Part shown: positions 1 to 4,824 of the stretch, piece by piece
Layout of the letters: the number at the start of each line of letters is the position of its first letter
Numbering within the stretch: position 1 is the stretch's first letter
DNA from: Acidimicrobiaceae bacterium
GTDB lineage: Bacteria; Actinomycetota; Acidimicrobiia; Acidimicrobiales; RAAP-2
Assembly (NCBI GenBank): GCA_003133005.1
Contig: PKZI01000228.1
Coordinates: 1-6,878, forward strand
DNA length: 6,878 nt
Reading direction: 5' to 3'
Made by a program: the position numbers and the translations under genes
The notes under the pieces: generated by a model
The model's input: only the letters and a program-made list of their open reading frames with translations
What the model was told of the DNA's origin: nothing
Database searches by the model: none

Positions 1-454
1 CGACGTAGCCGAGAAGATCGTGGGATGGGCCGTTCGCCAACCACTCCTCGTTCATCGCCTCCAGCATCGGACGCGCATCTTCTTCTTCGACACCTCCTTG
101 GGTGTCAATCAGTCCGAGTCCAAGCACTCGCTGCGGTGCTCGTAGTGCGGCACGCATCGAGAGAAAGCCGCCTTGGGACATCCCGACGAAGAATGCTGCG
201 TCGATTCCCAAGTGCGTGAGAAGTTCGAGCGCGTCGTCCGCTGAATCCCAATAAGTAAAGGGTGATGTCGCAAGGGTCTCCCCAAAACCTCGTTCGTCCC
301 AGGTGATGCAGCGGAACTCACCTGAAAGAGCAGCGACTTGAGGAGCGAACATCTCGTGGTCCATGAGAAAACCGTGACTGAAGATAACGGGAGCACCGAC
401 TCCTCCTGAGTCCTCAAAGTAGATTCGTTGACCGTTGACGTCTGCGAATGACAT
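1..454 (-). CDS. alpha/beta hydrolase, N-terminal part (cut by window edge)
   Basis: The reading frame starts at ATG 454 on the minus strand and is still open at base 1, giving 151 residues of a protein normally about 260-290 long. Seen: a β-strand then SHGF at residues 26-29 (oxyanion-hole HG), WDERGFGET at 52-60 (the DxRGxG loop of the fold) and the nucleophile elbow GMSQGG at 91-96 with Ser93 as the expected catalytic serine. LIDTQG at 115-120 fits the strand after the elbow. The catalytic His lies beyond the window. These are family traits of soluble alpha/beta-fold hydrolases (esterases, epoxide hydrolases, haloperoxidase-like enzymes); the substrate cannot be told. A G-rich tract (six G) lies 5 bases before the ATG and can serve as ribosome binding site, and an extended -10 lies further upstream. 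It is transcribed away from the rest of the window and shares an upstream region with the possible small ORF at 584. Confidence 0.9.
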   Translation of the reverse strand, partial: MSFADVNGQRIYFEDSGGVGAPVIFSHGFLMDHEMFAPQVAALSGEFRCITWDERGFGETLATSPFTYWDSADDALELLTHLGIDAAFFVGMSQGGFLSMRAALRAPQRVLGLGLIDTQGGVEEEDARPMLEAMNEEWLANGPSHDLLGYV

Positions 455-478
455 GCAACCCCCCGTTTTTGTGAGCAA

Positions 479-487
479 AAGTTACCA
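479..487 (-). promoter_or_regulatory. candidate extended -10 promoter for the hydrolase
   Basis: On the minus strand this reads TGGTAACTT, a TGn extension followed by a TAnnnT -10 box. Transcription would start about 7 bases further on, leaving a leader of about 20 bases that includes the G-rich ribosome binding site before ATG 454. No good -35 is seen at 16-18 bases. This is inference from sequence only. Confidence 0.35.
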
Positions 488-549
488 AGCGTTGTGAAAC
501 TACTCGTAATCGACGTGCAGTGAATGGTGGCGCTCGCGTCACCGCCGCG

Positions 550-571
550 CTCGACGTCAAGGACGCTCGAG
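550..571 (+). promoter_or_regulatory. hairpin directly upstream of a ribosome binding site
   Basis: CTCGA-CGTC, loop AAG, then GACG, a bulged C, and TCGAG form a 9-bp stem with a 3-base loop. It ends one base before the AAGGAG at 573-578 that serves the small ORF starting at 584. It could be a transcription terminator or attenuator, or an mRNA structure that affects initiation. No U-tract follows, so a standard intrinsic terminator is unlikely. Confidence 0.35.
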
Positions 572-583
572 TAAGGAGAACGC

Positions 584-694
584 GTGCTTCGTCATCGTGA
601 AATTAAAGGTCGGCGACTTATCTACCACGTTGAAGGTTACGTGCCCTACCTTGGCGAAGGAAGGCAGAGTAAACGGGCGTGGAGAAAGTCATGA
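584..694 (+). CDS. possible small basic protein, 36 aa, unknown
   Basis: A GTG-started ORF of 36 codons ending in TGA at 692-694. Support: a strong Shine-Dalgarno AAGGAG at 573-578 with 5-base spacing, and an in-frame TAA at 572-574 that makes this GTG the first possible start. The product is strongly basic, with many Arg and Lys, a central segment RLIYHVEGYVPYLGEG and a basic tail ending in RAWRKS. I recognise no family. A second ORF (ATG 691) overlaps its end in an ATGA arrangement, but that ORF runs antisense into the PPOX gene and is probably not real. Against: short length, no recognised homologue, and codon use poorer in G/C at third positions than the neighbours. It could be a chance ORF behind a chance ribosome binding site. 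Confidence 0.35.
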   Translation: MLRHREIKGRRLIYHVEGYVPYLGEGRQSKRAWRKS

Positions 695-723
695 GGCGAG
701 GATTCGTATCCGAAAAAATCATG

Positions 724-1236
724 TCAATTGGCGACAAAGCGGTGCACGGTGTGCGCAAACATGCCCTTCGCGAAGGCGATCACTTTGGTGGGTGTCACCG
801 CGAAAGGTAGAACTTCGGAACCATCAGCACTGAGAAAATGACCGTCGTGCGTCGCGTACTCCCAGCGTCCATCCCACTTATGACGCCAAACCTCGCCGAG
901 CAATTCGAGAATTGCCTCATCGGTGACAAGATGGGCGTCGCCCTCGAGCACGACGTCGAAGCCCTCGTGCCAGTCGTTGCGACCGGTGGTCAAGATGACG
1001 TGAGAGTTCGTTCGCAGATTCCTCTCCTTTTGTTCGCCCTCACCTGTGGCGAAATACAGCGCGTCGTTGAGCCAGACCGCGACTACGGGGGTGACGTGGG
1101 GTCGACCGTCCGTTCGTACCGTGGTGAGCCAGAAGAGTTCAGCGACCTCAATCTCCTGTCGGGTGTCGTCCCAAGTTGTGGGCACAGCTTGGGGATCGCT
1201 GTAACGCGAATCCAACGTGGTCTCAGGTACGCGCAT
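724..1236 (-). CDS. pyridoxamine 5'-phosphate oxidase (PPOX) family protein
   Basis: This 170-residue protein has the split β-barrel pattern of PPOX-class flavin/F420-binding proteins. Seen: AELFWLTTVRTDGRPHV at 32-48 (first barrel strands with the RxDGRPH turn), PVVAVWLNDALYFATG at 50-65, then EQKERNL at 68-74, where the family contacts the cofactor phosphate. A long insert with KWDGRWEY follows, and near the C-terminus comes the strand TPTKVIAFAKG with HRF as the closing element. Family knowledge: these cytosolic proteins bind FMN or F420 and reduce or sense small molecules. The substrate is unknown here, and true PdxH (pyridoxal phosphate synthesis) is unlikely because the protein is short and diverges at the C-terminus. 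Start chosen at ATG 1236 because AAGGGG lies 4 bases upstream. It is divergent from the gene at 1393. Confidence 0.92.
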   Translation of the reverse strand: MRVPETTLDSRYSDPQAVPTTWDDTRQEIEVAELFWLTTVRTDGRPHVTPVVAVWLNDALYFATGEGEQKERNLRTNSHVILTTGRNDWHEGFDVVLEGDAHLVTDEAILELLGEVWRHKWDGRWEYATHDGHFLSADGSEVLPFAVTPTKVIAFAKGMFAHTVHRFVAN

Positions 1237-1392
1237 GGATCCCCTTACTCGTGGTCACTGTCGAATCGTCGCTGATGCTAGTGCGCGCAAACCAGTCAAG
1301 ACCGGAGAAATTTTTATTTGGGACTCTTCGCCACGGCTCAATCAACGTCACGTTTGGCGCGAAGCTTCGTTGTGGATCGTGAGACTTGATTT

Positions 1393-1704
1393 ATGCGCCA
1401 AATGCAATGCCGAAACGACACTGGTCGGGTGTCGGATGTTGCCAAGGCCGTTGAGGGACTGCCCGAAAACGCTTCGTTTTTTGAAAAGACGACGGCGAGC
1501 ACAAAAGGTGCGGGAATCATCAGCCATCGGTTCGCTTCAGGTGACGGCGAATTGATGGTTATCGACGAGTGGGGGACCGCTGAGCAGTTTCATAGCTTCT
1601 TCGCGGCGAACCCGAAGATTGGTGACGTCATGGGCTCGATTGGAATGAACGGCGCACCTGTTATCTCGGTTTTTGAATCGGTCGACGGCCCGGGCACTAT
1701 TTGA
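1393..1704 (+). CDS. small dimeric alpha/beta-barrel-like protein, 103 aa
   Basis: The clear core is ISHRFASGDGELMVIDEWGTAEQFHSFF (residues 43-70), then IGDVMGSIGMNGAPVISVFE at 76-95. The pattern resembles actinobacterial hypothetical proteins with a ferredoxin-like (antibiotic biosynthesis monooxygenase-like) fold, in which a GDGE turn leads into a V-x-DEW strand and a helix ending FF. No catalytic role can be assigned. The frame opens after an in-frame TGA at 1387-1389, so ATG 1393 is the earliest start. No Shine-Dalgarno is visible, but GAGACT lies 6 bases before the ATG and could be a weak -10 for a leaderless message. Oddity: the usual first β-strand (family pattern like IVRFxV) is missing in this frame, while the neighbouring frame just upstream encodes WIVRLDL. 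A frameshift or a truncated N-terminus is therefore possible. It converges with the membrane-protein gene at 1770-1937. Confidence 0.75.
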   Translation: MRQMQCRNDTGRVSDVAKAVEGLPENASFFEKTTASTKGAGIISHRFASGDGELMVIDEWGTAEQFHSFFAANPKIGDVMGSIGMNGAPVISVFESVDGPGTI

Positions 1705-1769
1705 GATTTTCGCGACACTCGAACGTTGCAGACGAGACCGGACGCGATTGCCAGTTCGCTTAGACGCGA

Positions 1770-1937
1770 TTAGTGACGCCTGAACCTCAACAGATAGATT
1801 GTTGCGAAAACCGCGACTATCGCGACGTTCACTATCAGCCGCGCCACGATGTGGTGTCGCAAGAAAAGAATGTCTATGACGACGATGAGGATAATCATCG
1901 TAAGTGCGTACAGGAGGCGTACCGCAATCGATGCCAT
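1770..1937 (-). CDS. small two-helix membrane protein, 55 aa
   Basis: A 55-codon ORF from ATG 1937 to TAA 1770-1772. The protein has two predicted transmembrane helices: about residues 8-26 (LLYALTMIILIVVIDILFL) and about 32-50 (ARLIVNVAIVAVFATIYLL). A short basic loop RHH separates them, and the tail RFRRH is basic. The pattern VRLLYA...DxLFxRHH...RLxxNVxIVxxFAxxY resembles small hypothetical membrane proteins I recall from actinobacteria; no function is known to me. Purine-rich AAGAAG lies about 6 bases before the ATG. Codon use and the strong hydrophobic pattern favour this strand over the overlapping ORFs, which encode charged, low-complexity sequence. The 3' end converges with the gene at 1393-1704, and the 5' end is divergent from the DUF4232 gene. 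A 9-bp inverted repeat spans its start region. Confidence 0.72.
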   Translation of the reverse strand: MASIAVRLLYALTMIILIVVIDILFLRHHIVARLIVNVAIVAVFATIYLLRFRRH

Positions 1938-1975
1938 TCAATCTTCTTTCGTTATTGAAAGTACGCGTACGCCTC
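1914..1975. repeat. 9-bp inverted repeat spanning the start of the 55-aa gene
   Basis: GAGGCGTAC at 1914-1922 is exactly complementary to GTACGCCTC at 1967-1975. In the minus-strand message the second copy lies in the 5' leader and the first covers codons 6-8, so a 9-bp helix could form with the ribosome binding site and ATG in a 44-base loop. The leader copy overlaps a perfect 10-bp palindrome, GTACGCGTAC (1961-1970). Function is not known; chance is possible. Confidence 0.4.
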
Positions 1976-1995
1976 TAAGCAGCGTAACGCAGAGG
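1972..1995. repeat. nested inverted repeat in divergent promoter region
   Basis: CCTCT (1972-1976) and AGAGG (1991-1995) flank an inner inverted repeat GCGT-A-ACGC (1982-1990, the last base pairing counted from 1987). It lies between the divergent genes starting at 1937 and 2062, next to the 1961-1970 palindrome, and could be a protein-binding site. The arms are short, so support is weak. Confidence 0.2.
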
Positions 1996-2047
1996 ACGCT
2001 CGCCCTGGGTGACTATTGAAAAGAGCTCGAATGCTCGTGGTACCAAA

Positions 2048-2056
2048 TGTCATAGT
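2048..2056 (+). promoter_or_regulatory. extended -10 promoter for the DUF4232-like gene, probably leaderless
   Basis: TGTCATAGT fits TGn plus a -10 hexamer (CATAGT, 2051-2056). Five bases separate it from GTG 2062, which would place the transcription start on or next to the start codon. No -35 is visible at the usual distance, as often holds for extended -10 promoters. The GGAA at 2057-2060 is too close to the start to act as a normal Shine-Dalgarno. Confidence 0.45.
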
Positions 2057-2061
2057 GGAAT

Positions 2062-3024
2062 GTGACCGTCATTCGTTCTATTGCTTTCGCCGTCGCTCTC
2101 GCACTCGGGTCCCAATCGTGCGACGTTGCCGTTAGTAGTGCGGCGACGATAAACGCCGTCCGATTAAAGGAATGCACCACGTCATCGCTTCGAATCTCAG
2201 TACAATCCGGCGACGGGCTTCATCATGGCGTTGAACTCATAAGCTTTTCCAACGTGAGTGGCGTTTCGTGCAGGCTCTCGGGTTATCCCCTAGTGGAGGC
2301 CATTCTCGACAGCTCGCGCGAGTCCGGCGACGATGCCAGCATCTACACACCAGCTGCTCCTGGCACGTACATGAAGGCGCACGATACCCAGTGGGCGTGG
2401 GCGGGTGGCGTGGATGTCGGCGACACACCACTGAAAACTTTTGTCGCACCAGTAATCATTTTGACTCCACATAGGGGCGTAGCAACGGCAACGCTCAACT
2501 GGATTGACGGACCAAACGGTAGTGGAACCTGCCCAGCTTTCAACGATGTGATCATCGGCATTGGTGGCCGGTCGGTAACACGCTTCGTCAGGGCCTACGA
2601 GCCATTGTGTTACGAGTTCGACGTCACCCCAATCGTTGAAGGCTCGACCGGATCGATGTTCGTAAAGGCGGACTTCTCGCAAAAGGCGAACGACCTAGCC
2701 GACGCCAAGACATTCGCGTCGAGTCTGCGCACTGAGGTAGCTTCCTTGCACCACGAGCTAGTTCATCCGAAGATGTTTTCCATTACCGAACGAATGCAAG
2801 CAGCCGAATCCATACAGCAATCCTCGGAGTACATTTTGGAGGATTCGCCGTGGCCGAAGTTGAACGCGTCGCTGAAGCGCGTCGGCCAAGATTGCGATTC
2901 ATTGGGCAATAACGCCATAATCAGCTTGACACAACCCGGATTCGGCCGTGCCGTGAGAAGGGACTACCTCAAACTTCTCGCGAGCCTGAGTTCGCTTGCG
3001 CGTGTTCTCTCACACGTTTCGTAA
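2062..3024 (+). CDS. secreted DUF4232-like protein with helical C-terminal extension
   Basis: The 320-residue product starts with a Sec-type signal peptide: Arg5, a hydrophobic core at about 6-16, and likely cleavage near SSA-AT (27/28). Cys20 sits in SQSC, a poor lipobox match, so lipoprotein anchoring is doubtful. Residues about 36-185 show the DUF4232 pattern: Cys38 with T-S-x-L, then GVELISFSNVSGVSCRLSGYP at 56-76 (Cys70 before the GYP turn), later an APVIIL strand, and Cys157 and Cys183 that could form a second disulfide. DUF4232 domains are common in exported actinobacterial proteins of unknown role. From about 208 to 320 there follows a mostly helical, polar extension with leucine-rich stretches, which I do not recognise. 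GTG 2062 is chosen because it directly precedes the signal peptide and follows a well-placed -10. A hairpin follows the stop codon. Confidence 0.85.
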   Translation: MTVIRSIAFAVALALGSQSCDVAVSSAATINAVRLKECTTSSLRISVQSGDGLHHGVELISFSNVSGVSCRLSGYPLVEAILDSSRESGDDASIYTPAAPGTYMKAHDTQWAWAGGVDVGDTPLKTFVAPVIILTPHRGVATATLNWIDGPNGSGTCPAFNDVIIGIGGRSVTRFVRAYEPLCYEFDVTPIVEGSTGSMFVKADFSQKANDLADAKTFASSLRTEVASLHHELVHPKMFSITERMQAAESIQQSSEYILEDSPWPKLNASLKRVGQDCDSLGNNAIISLTQPGFGRAVRRDYLKLLASLSSLARVLSHVS

Positions 3025-3025
3025 A

Positions 3026-3053
3026 CTCGAGAACCTAAGCCAGTTTTCTCGAG
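3026..3053 (+). terminator. candidate hairpin terminator without U-tract
   Basis: CTCGAGAA (3026-3033) pairs perfectly with TTCTCGAG (3046-3053) around a 12-base loop, starting one base after the stop codon of the DUF4232-like gene. No run of T follows the stem. Hairpins without a U-tract have been proposed as terminators in actinobacteria; this one is inferred from position and pairing only. Confidence 0.4.
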
Positions 3054-3120
3054 CGCCTGACGTCGCGAAGGAACATGTCGTGGTCATGGTCCAGCAATCG
3101 GGAAGAATCGCGAGGATAAG

Positions 3121-3888
3121 TTGATCAATCTAGAGACCGTAACTGAGACAATGCGTCAAGGCGGGTTCGTCGCGGCTGACGACGAGGCTCGTGAGTTGGT
3201 CGAATGCTCGAATGGGGACGCCGTCCTTTTGGCGGCTCTCGTGGATCGTCGCATGAACGGCGAGCCGCTCGCATGGATTACTGGCTTCAGCATGTTCTGC
3301 GGCACAAGAGTCAAAGTTTCTCGCGGCGTGTACGTTCCTCGATGGCAGAGTGAACCTCTGGCCCGAAGCGCCGCTTCGCGACTGACGGTGCAAGGAGTCG
3401 CCATTGACCTCTGCACGGGTTCTGGAGCTATTGCCAAGGTCCTAACAGCCACGCGCCCCCAATCAAGAGTCGTGGCAACTGACATCGACGAGCACGCCGT
3501 GGCGTGCGCCGCAGCGAACGGCGTGGAGGTGTACCTAGGGGACCTCTTTTCACCGCTCCCTCAGGAACTCAAAGGTCGCGTCGACGTCGTCGTCGGAGTC
3601 GTACCCTACGTGCCCACGCGAAGTATGGCCCTATTGCCGCACGATACTTTCGTTTTTGAGACCGTCCTTTCGTACGACGGGGGCGACGACGGAACGGACG
3701 TCCTGCGCCGCGTCATAGGAGAGAGTCCACGATATCTTCGTTCCGGCGGAGCACTTCTTCTTGAACTCGGGGGCGACGAGGCGGAGATCCTGCAGGACGA
3801 ACTCCAGCGAAATGGATTCAACGACGTCACCGTCGTCTTTGACGAAGAAGACGACGTCCGTGGAATTGAAGCGACATACGGACGCTGA
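3121..3888 (+). CDS. PrmC/HemK-related N5-glutamine methyltransferase-like protein
   Basis: This 255-residue class I SAM-dependent methyltransferase has the PrmC layout. A short helical N-domain ends in GEPLAWITGFSMFCG (47-61) and VSRGVYVPR (66-74), the family's 'GEPL-x-Y-I-x-G' and 'PGVLIPR' signatures. Motif I is AIDLCTGSGAIA (94-105), the acidic SAM-ribose residue lies in ATDIDEHA (119-126), and the catalytic region is VVVGVVPYVPT (156-166). The 'PYVPT' and later YDGGDDGTDVLRRV (185-198) match the PrmC-related subgroup rather than the release-factor enzyme that sits beside prfA. Known: PrmC uses NPPY, whose Asn holds the target glutamine; here that Asn position is Val160, so activity on release factors is doubtful. 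The start is TTG 3121, with GAGG five bases upstream. It is downstream of, and codirectional with, the DUF4232-like gene, but a hairpin separates them. Confidence 0.9.
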   Translation: MINLETVTETMRQGGFVAADDEARELVECSNGDAVLLAALVDRRMNGEPLAWITGFSMFCGTRVKVSRGVYVPRWQSEPLARSAASRLTVQGVAIDLCTGSGAIAKVLTATRPQSRVVATDIDEHAVACAAANGVEVYLGDLFSPLPQELKGRVDVVVGVVPYVPTRSMALLPHDTFVFETVLSYDGGDDGTDVLRRVIGESPRYLRSGGALLLELGGDEAEILQDELQRNGFNDVTVVFDEEDDVRGIEATYGR

Positions 3889-3900
3889 GTCATCCGTATG
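3875..3900 (+). terminator. candidate hairpin overlapping the methyltransferase stop codon
   Basis: CATACGGA (3875-3882) pairs exactly with TCCGTATG (3893-3900); the TGA stop codon (3886-3888) lies in the 10-base loop. No T-run follows. It sits at the end of the plus-strand gene and before the convergent minus-strand ORF ending at 3996, so it could stop transcription from either side. Confidence 0.4.
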
Positions 3901-3995
3901 AAAGAGTGTCGCGTTGAATCATGTACCCGGTAAAGCAAGAATGCGCTCACGCCAATGGGAGTTCATATCGATCGAGATGATCGGTGACGCGAGAA

Positions 3996-4235
3996 CTAAA
4001 AGATCGCACTATCGAGAAATAGGTAAGAGCTCGGCGAGAGCAAGTTCGGCAGTAATTGGTACTGCGCAGACCAGCGTCCGCCGATATGAAGTCGCGGGCA
4101 GAGGTTCACCACGTCGTAGAGGCACGACACACGCACGAGACCGACGAATCCTGCGACGGCCAAAGAGAACATTAATCGACGATCGAGGATGGCGAACACG
4201 ATGAGTCCGTTTGCAAGAAGAAGGAGAGATCGCAT
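3996..4235 (-). CDS. possible small membrane protein, 79 aa
   Basis: The ORF runs from ATG 4235 to TAG 3996-3998. Residues about 3-17 (SLLLLANGLIVFAIL) and 21-40 (LMFSLAVAGFVGLVRVSCLY) are hydrophobic and separated by DRR, giving two likely membrane helices. A polar tail with NLCPRL follows. The segment FVGL...CP recalls the DUF2892 (YgaP membrane domain) pattern, but the spacing is off by two residues, so I do not assign it. The opposite strand in this interval encodes an Arg-rich sequence that looks like a shadow, and codon use here is compatible with coding. There is no Shine-Dalgarno; CACGAT lies 7 bases before the ATG and could be a -10 for a leaderless message. The gene is divergent from 4281, with 45 bases between starts. 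If it is not real, 3889-4280 is a gap of nearly 400 bases with no other convincing gene. Confidence 0.4.
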   Translation of the reverse strand: MRSLLLLANGLIVFAILDRRLMFSLAVAGFVGLVRVSCLYDVVNLCPRLHIGGRWSAQYQLLPNLLSPSSYLFLDSAIF

Positions 4236-4265
4236 ACCGTGGATCGTGCCTCGCCGACTTTGCAC

Positions 4266-4274
4266 TGCTACTCT
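4266..4274 (+). promoter_or_regulatory. extended -10 promoter for the SRPBCC gene, probably leaderless
   Basis: TGCTACTCT has the TGn extension and a TAnnnT hexamer (4269-4274), followed by six bases and GTG 4281. No Shine-Dalgarno precedes that GTG, and no -35 is seen. This placement is the main reason for choosing 4281 as the start. Confidence 0.45.
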
Positions 4275-4280
4275 CGACGC

Positions 4281-4757
4281 GTGACGCACACCGTCAATTG
4301 GTCCGACCCCCTCGTAATTGCTGCATCGCGGGACATTGCCGCACCTGTCCATGAGATTTTTAGTGTGTTGCGTGATCCGAGGCGTCACCACGAGTTCGAT
4401 GGCTCTTCAATGGTCCGCGACTGCGATGCCTTACCAATCGAATCAGTTGGTCAGTCGTTTGTCATGCGGATGCATAATGAGGAATTCGGCGATTACGAGA
4501 TGCGAAACGACGTCGTCGAATTCGCCCTTAATCAGGCGGTCACGTGGGCGCCCAACCGTCACGATATCCAAGAGGAGTCTTGGAACCATCGATGGGGCTG
4601 GCGACTTAGGCCCATCAGCGACACGACATTAGTCACGGCTTTCTTTGATTGCACTCGTGTGCCAGAAGATGCTCTTCAAATTTTGGAAAACGGAGAGTGG
4701 GCGCGGCCGATTCTCGTACGAAGCCTCGAACGACTGAAGGCTCTCGTCACCGAATAA
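4281..4757 (+). CDS. SRPBCC / START-like domain protein
   Basis: From GTG 4281 the protein is 158 residues, a normal length for single-domain SRPBCC (polyketide cyclase/dehydrase-like) proteins. Seen: the first strand and helix IAASRDIAAPVHEIFSVLRDPRRHHEFDGSSMVR (13-46), which is the family signature 'S-x-x-I-x-A-P-x-x-x-I-F-x-x-L-x-D-P-x-x-H'. A strand-rich middle follows (SFVMRM, EMRNDVVEF, AVTWAP, WGWRLRPI, TLVTAFFDCT), and a C-terminal helix RPILVRSLERLKALV closes the hydrophobic cavity. These soluble proteins bind lipids or other hydrophobic ligands, and some are enzymes; the ligand is unknown. An upstream in-frame ATG at 4239 would add 14 residues of unlikely sequence, whereas 4281 has a well-placed extended -10. 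It converges with the PAP2 gene, with 67 bases between stop codons and no clear terminator. Confidence 0.88.
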   Translation: MTHTVNWSDPLVIAASRDIAAPVHEIFSVLRDPRRHHEFDGSSMVRDCDALPIESVGQSFVMRMHNEEFGDYEMRNDVVEFALNQAVTWAPNRHDIQEESWNHRWGWRLRPISDTTLVTAFFDCTRVPEDALQILENGEWARPILVRSLERLKALVTE

Positions 4758-4824
4758 TTCAATGAATGTTCGAGATGGCCTCCTCTGAATTCATGCGACG
4801 ACGACGCCGCTCAGATTCGAAGTT

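Noticed and set aside
691..810. Plus-strand ORF from ATG 691 overlapping the small ORF's stop in an ATGA arrangement.
   Set aside because: Most of it is antisense to the conserved C-terminal part of the PPOX gene, and its product resembles no family.
838..1275. Long plus-strand ORF (145 codons) across the PPOX gene.
   Set aside because: It lies antisense to a clearly conserved protein, so it is a shadow frame.
1275..1299. TTGACT (1294-1299) and TAGCAT (1275-1280) on the minus strand as a -35/-10 pair for the PPOX gene.
   Set aside because: The spacer is 13 bases, too short for a normal sigma-70-type promoter, and no better -10 sits at 16-18 bases.
1741..1771. Direct repeat GACGCGATT at 1741-1749 and 1763-1771, 22 bases apart.
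   Set aside because: Only two copies, located where two genes converge, with the second overlapping a stop codon. There is no third copy and no promoter nearby, so probably chance.
3914..4204. Plus-strand 96-codon ORF in the gap after the methyltransferase gene.
   Set aside because: Arg/Ser-rich composition without domain pattern or ribosome binding site; the opposite strand gives a more protein-like sequence.
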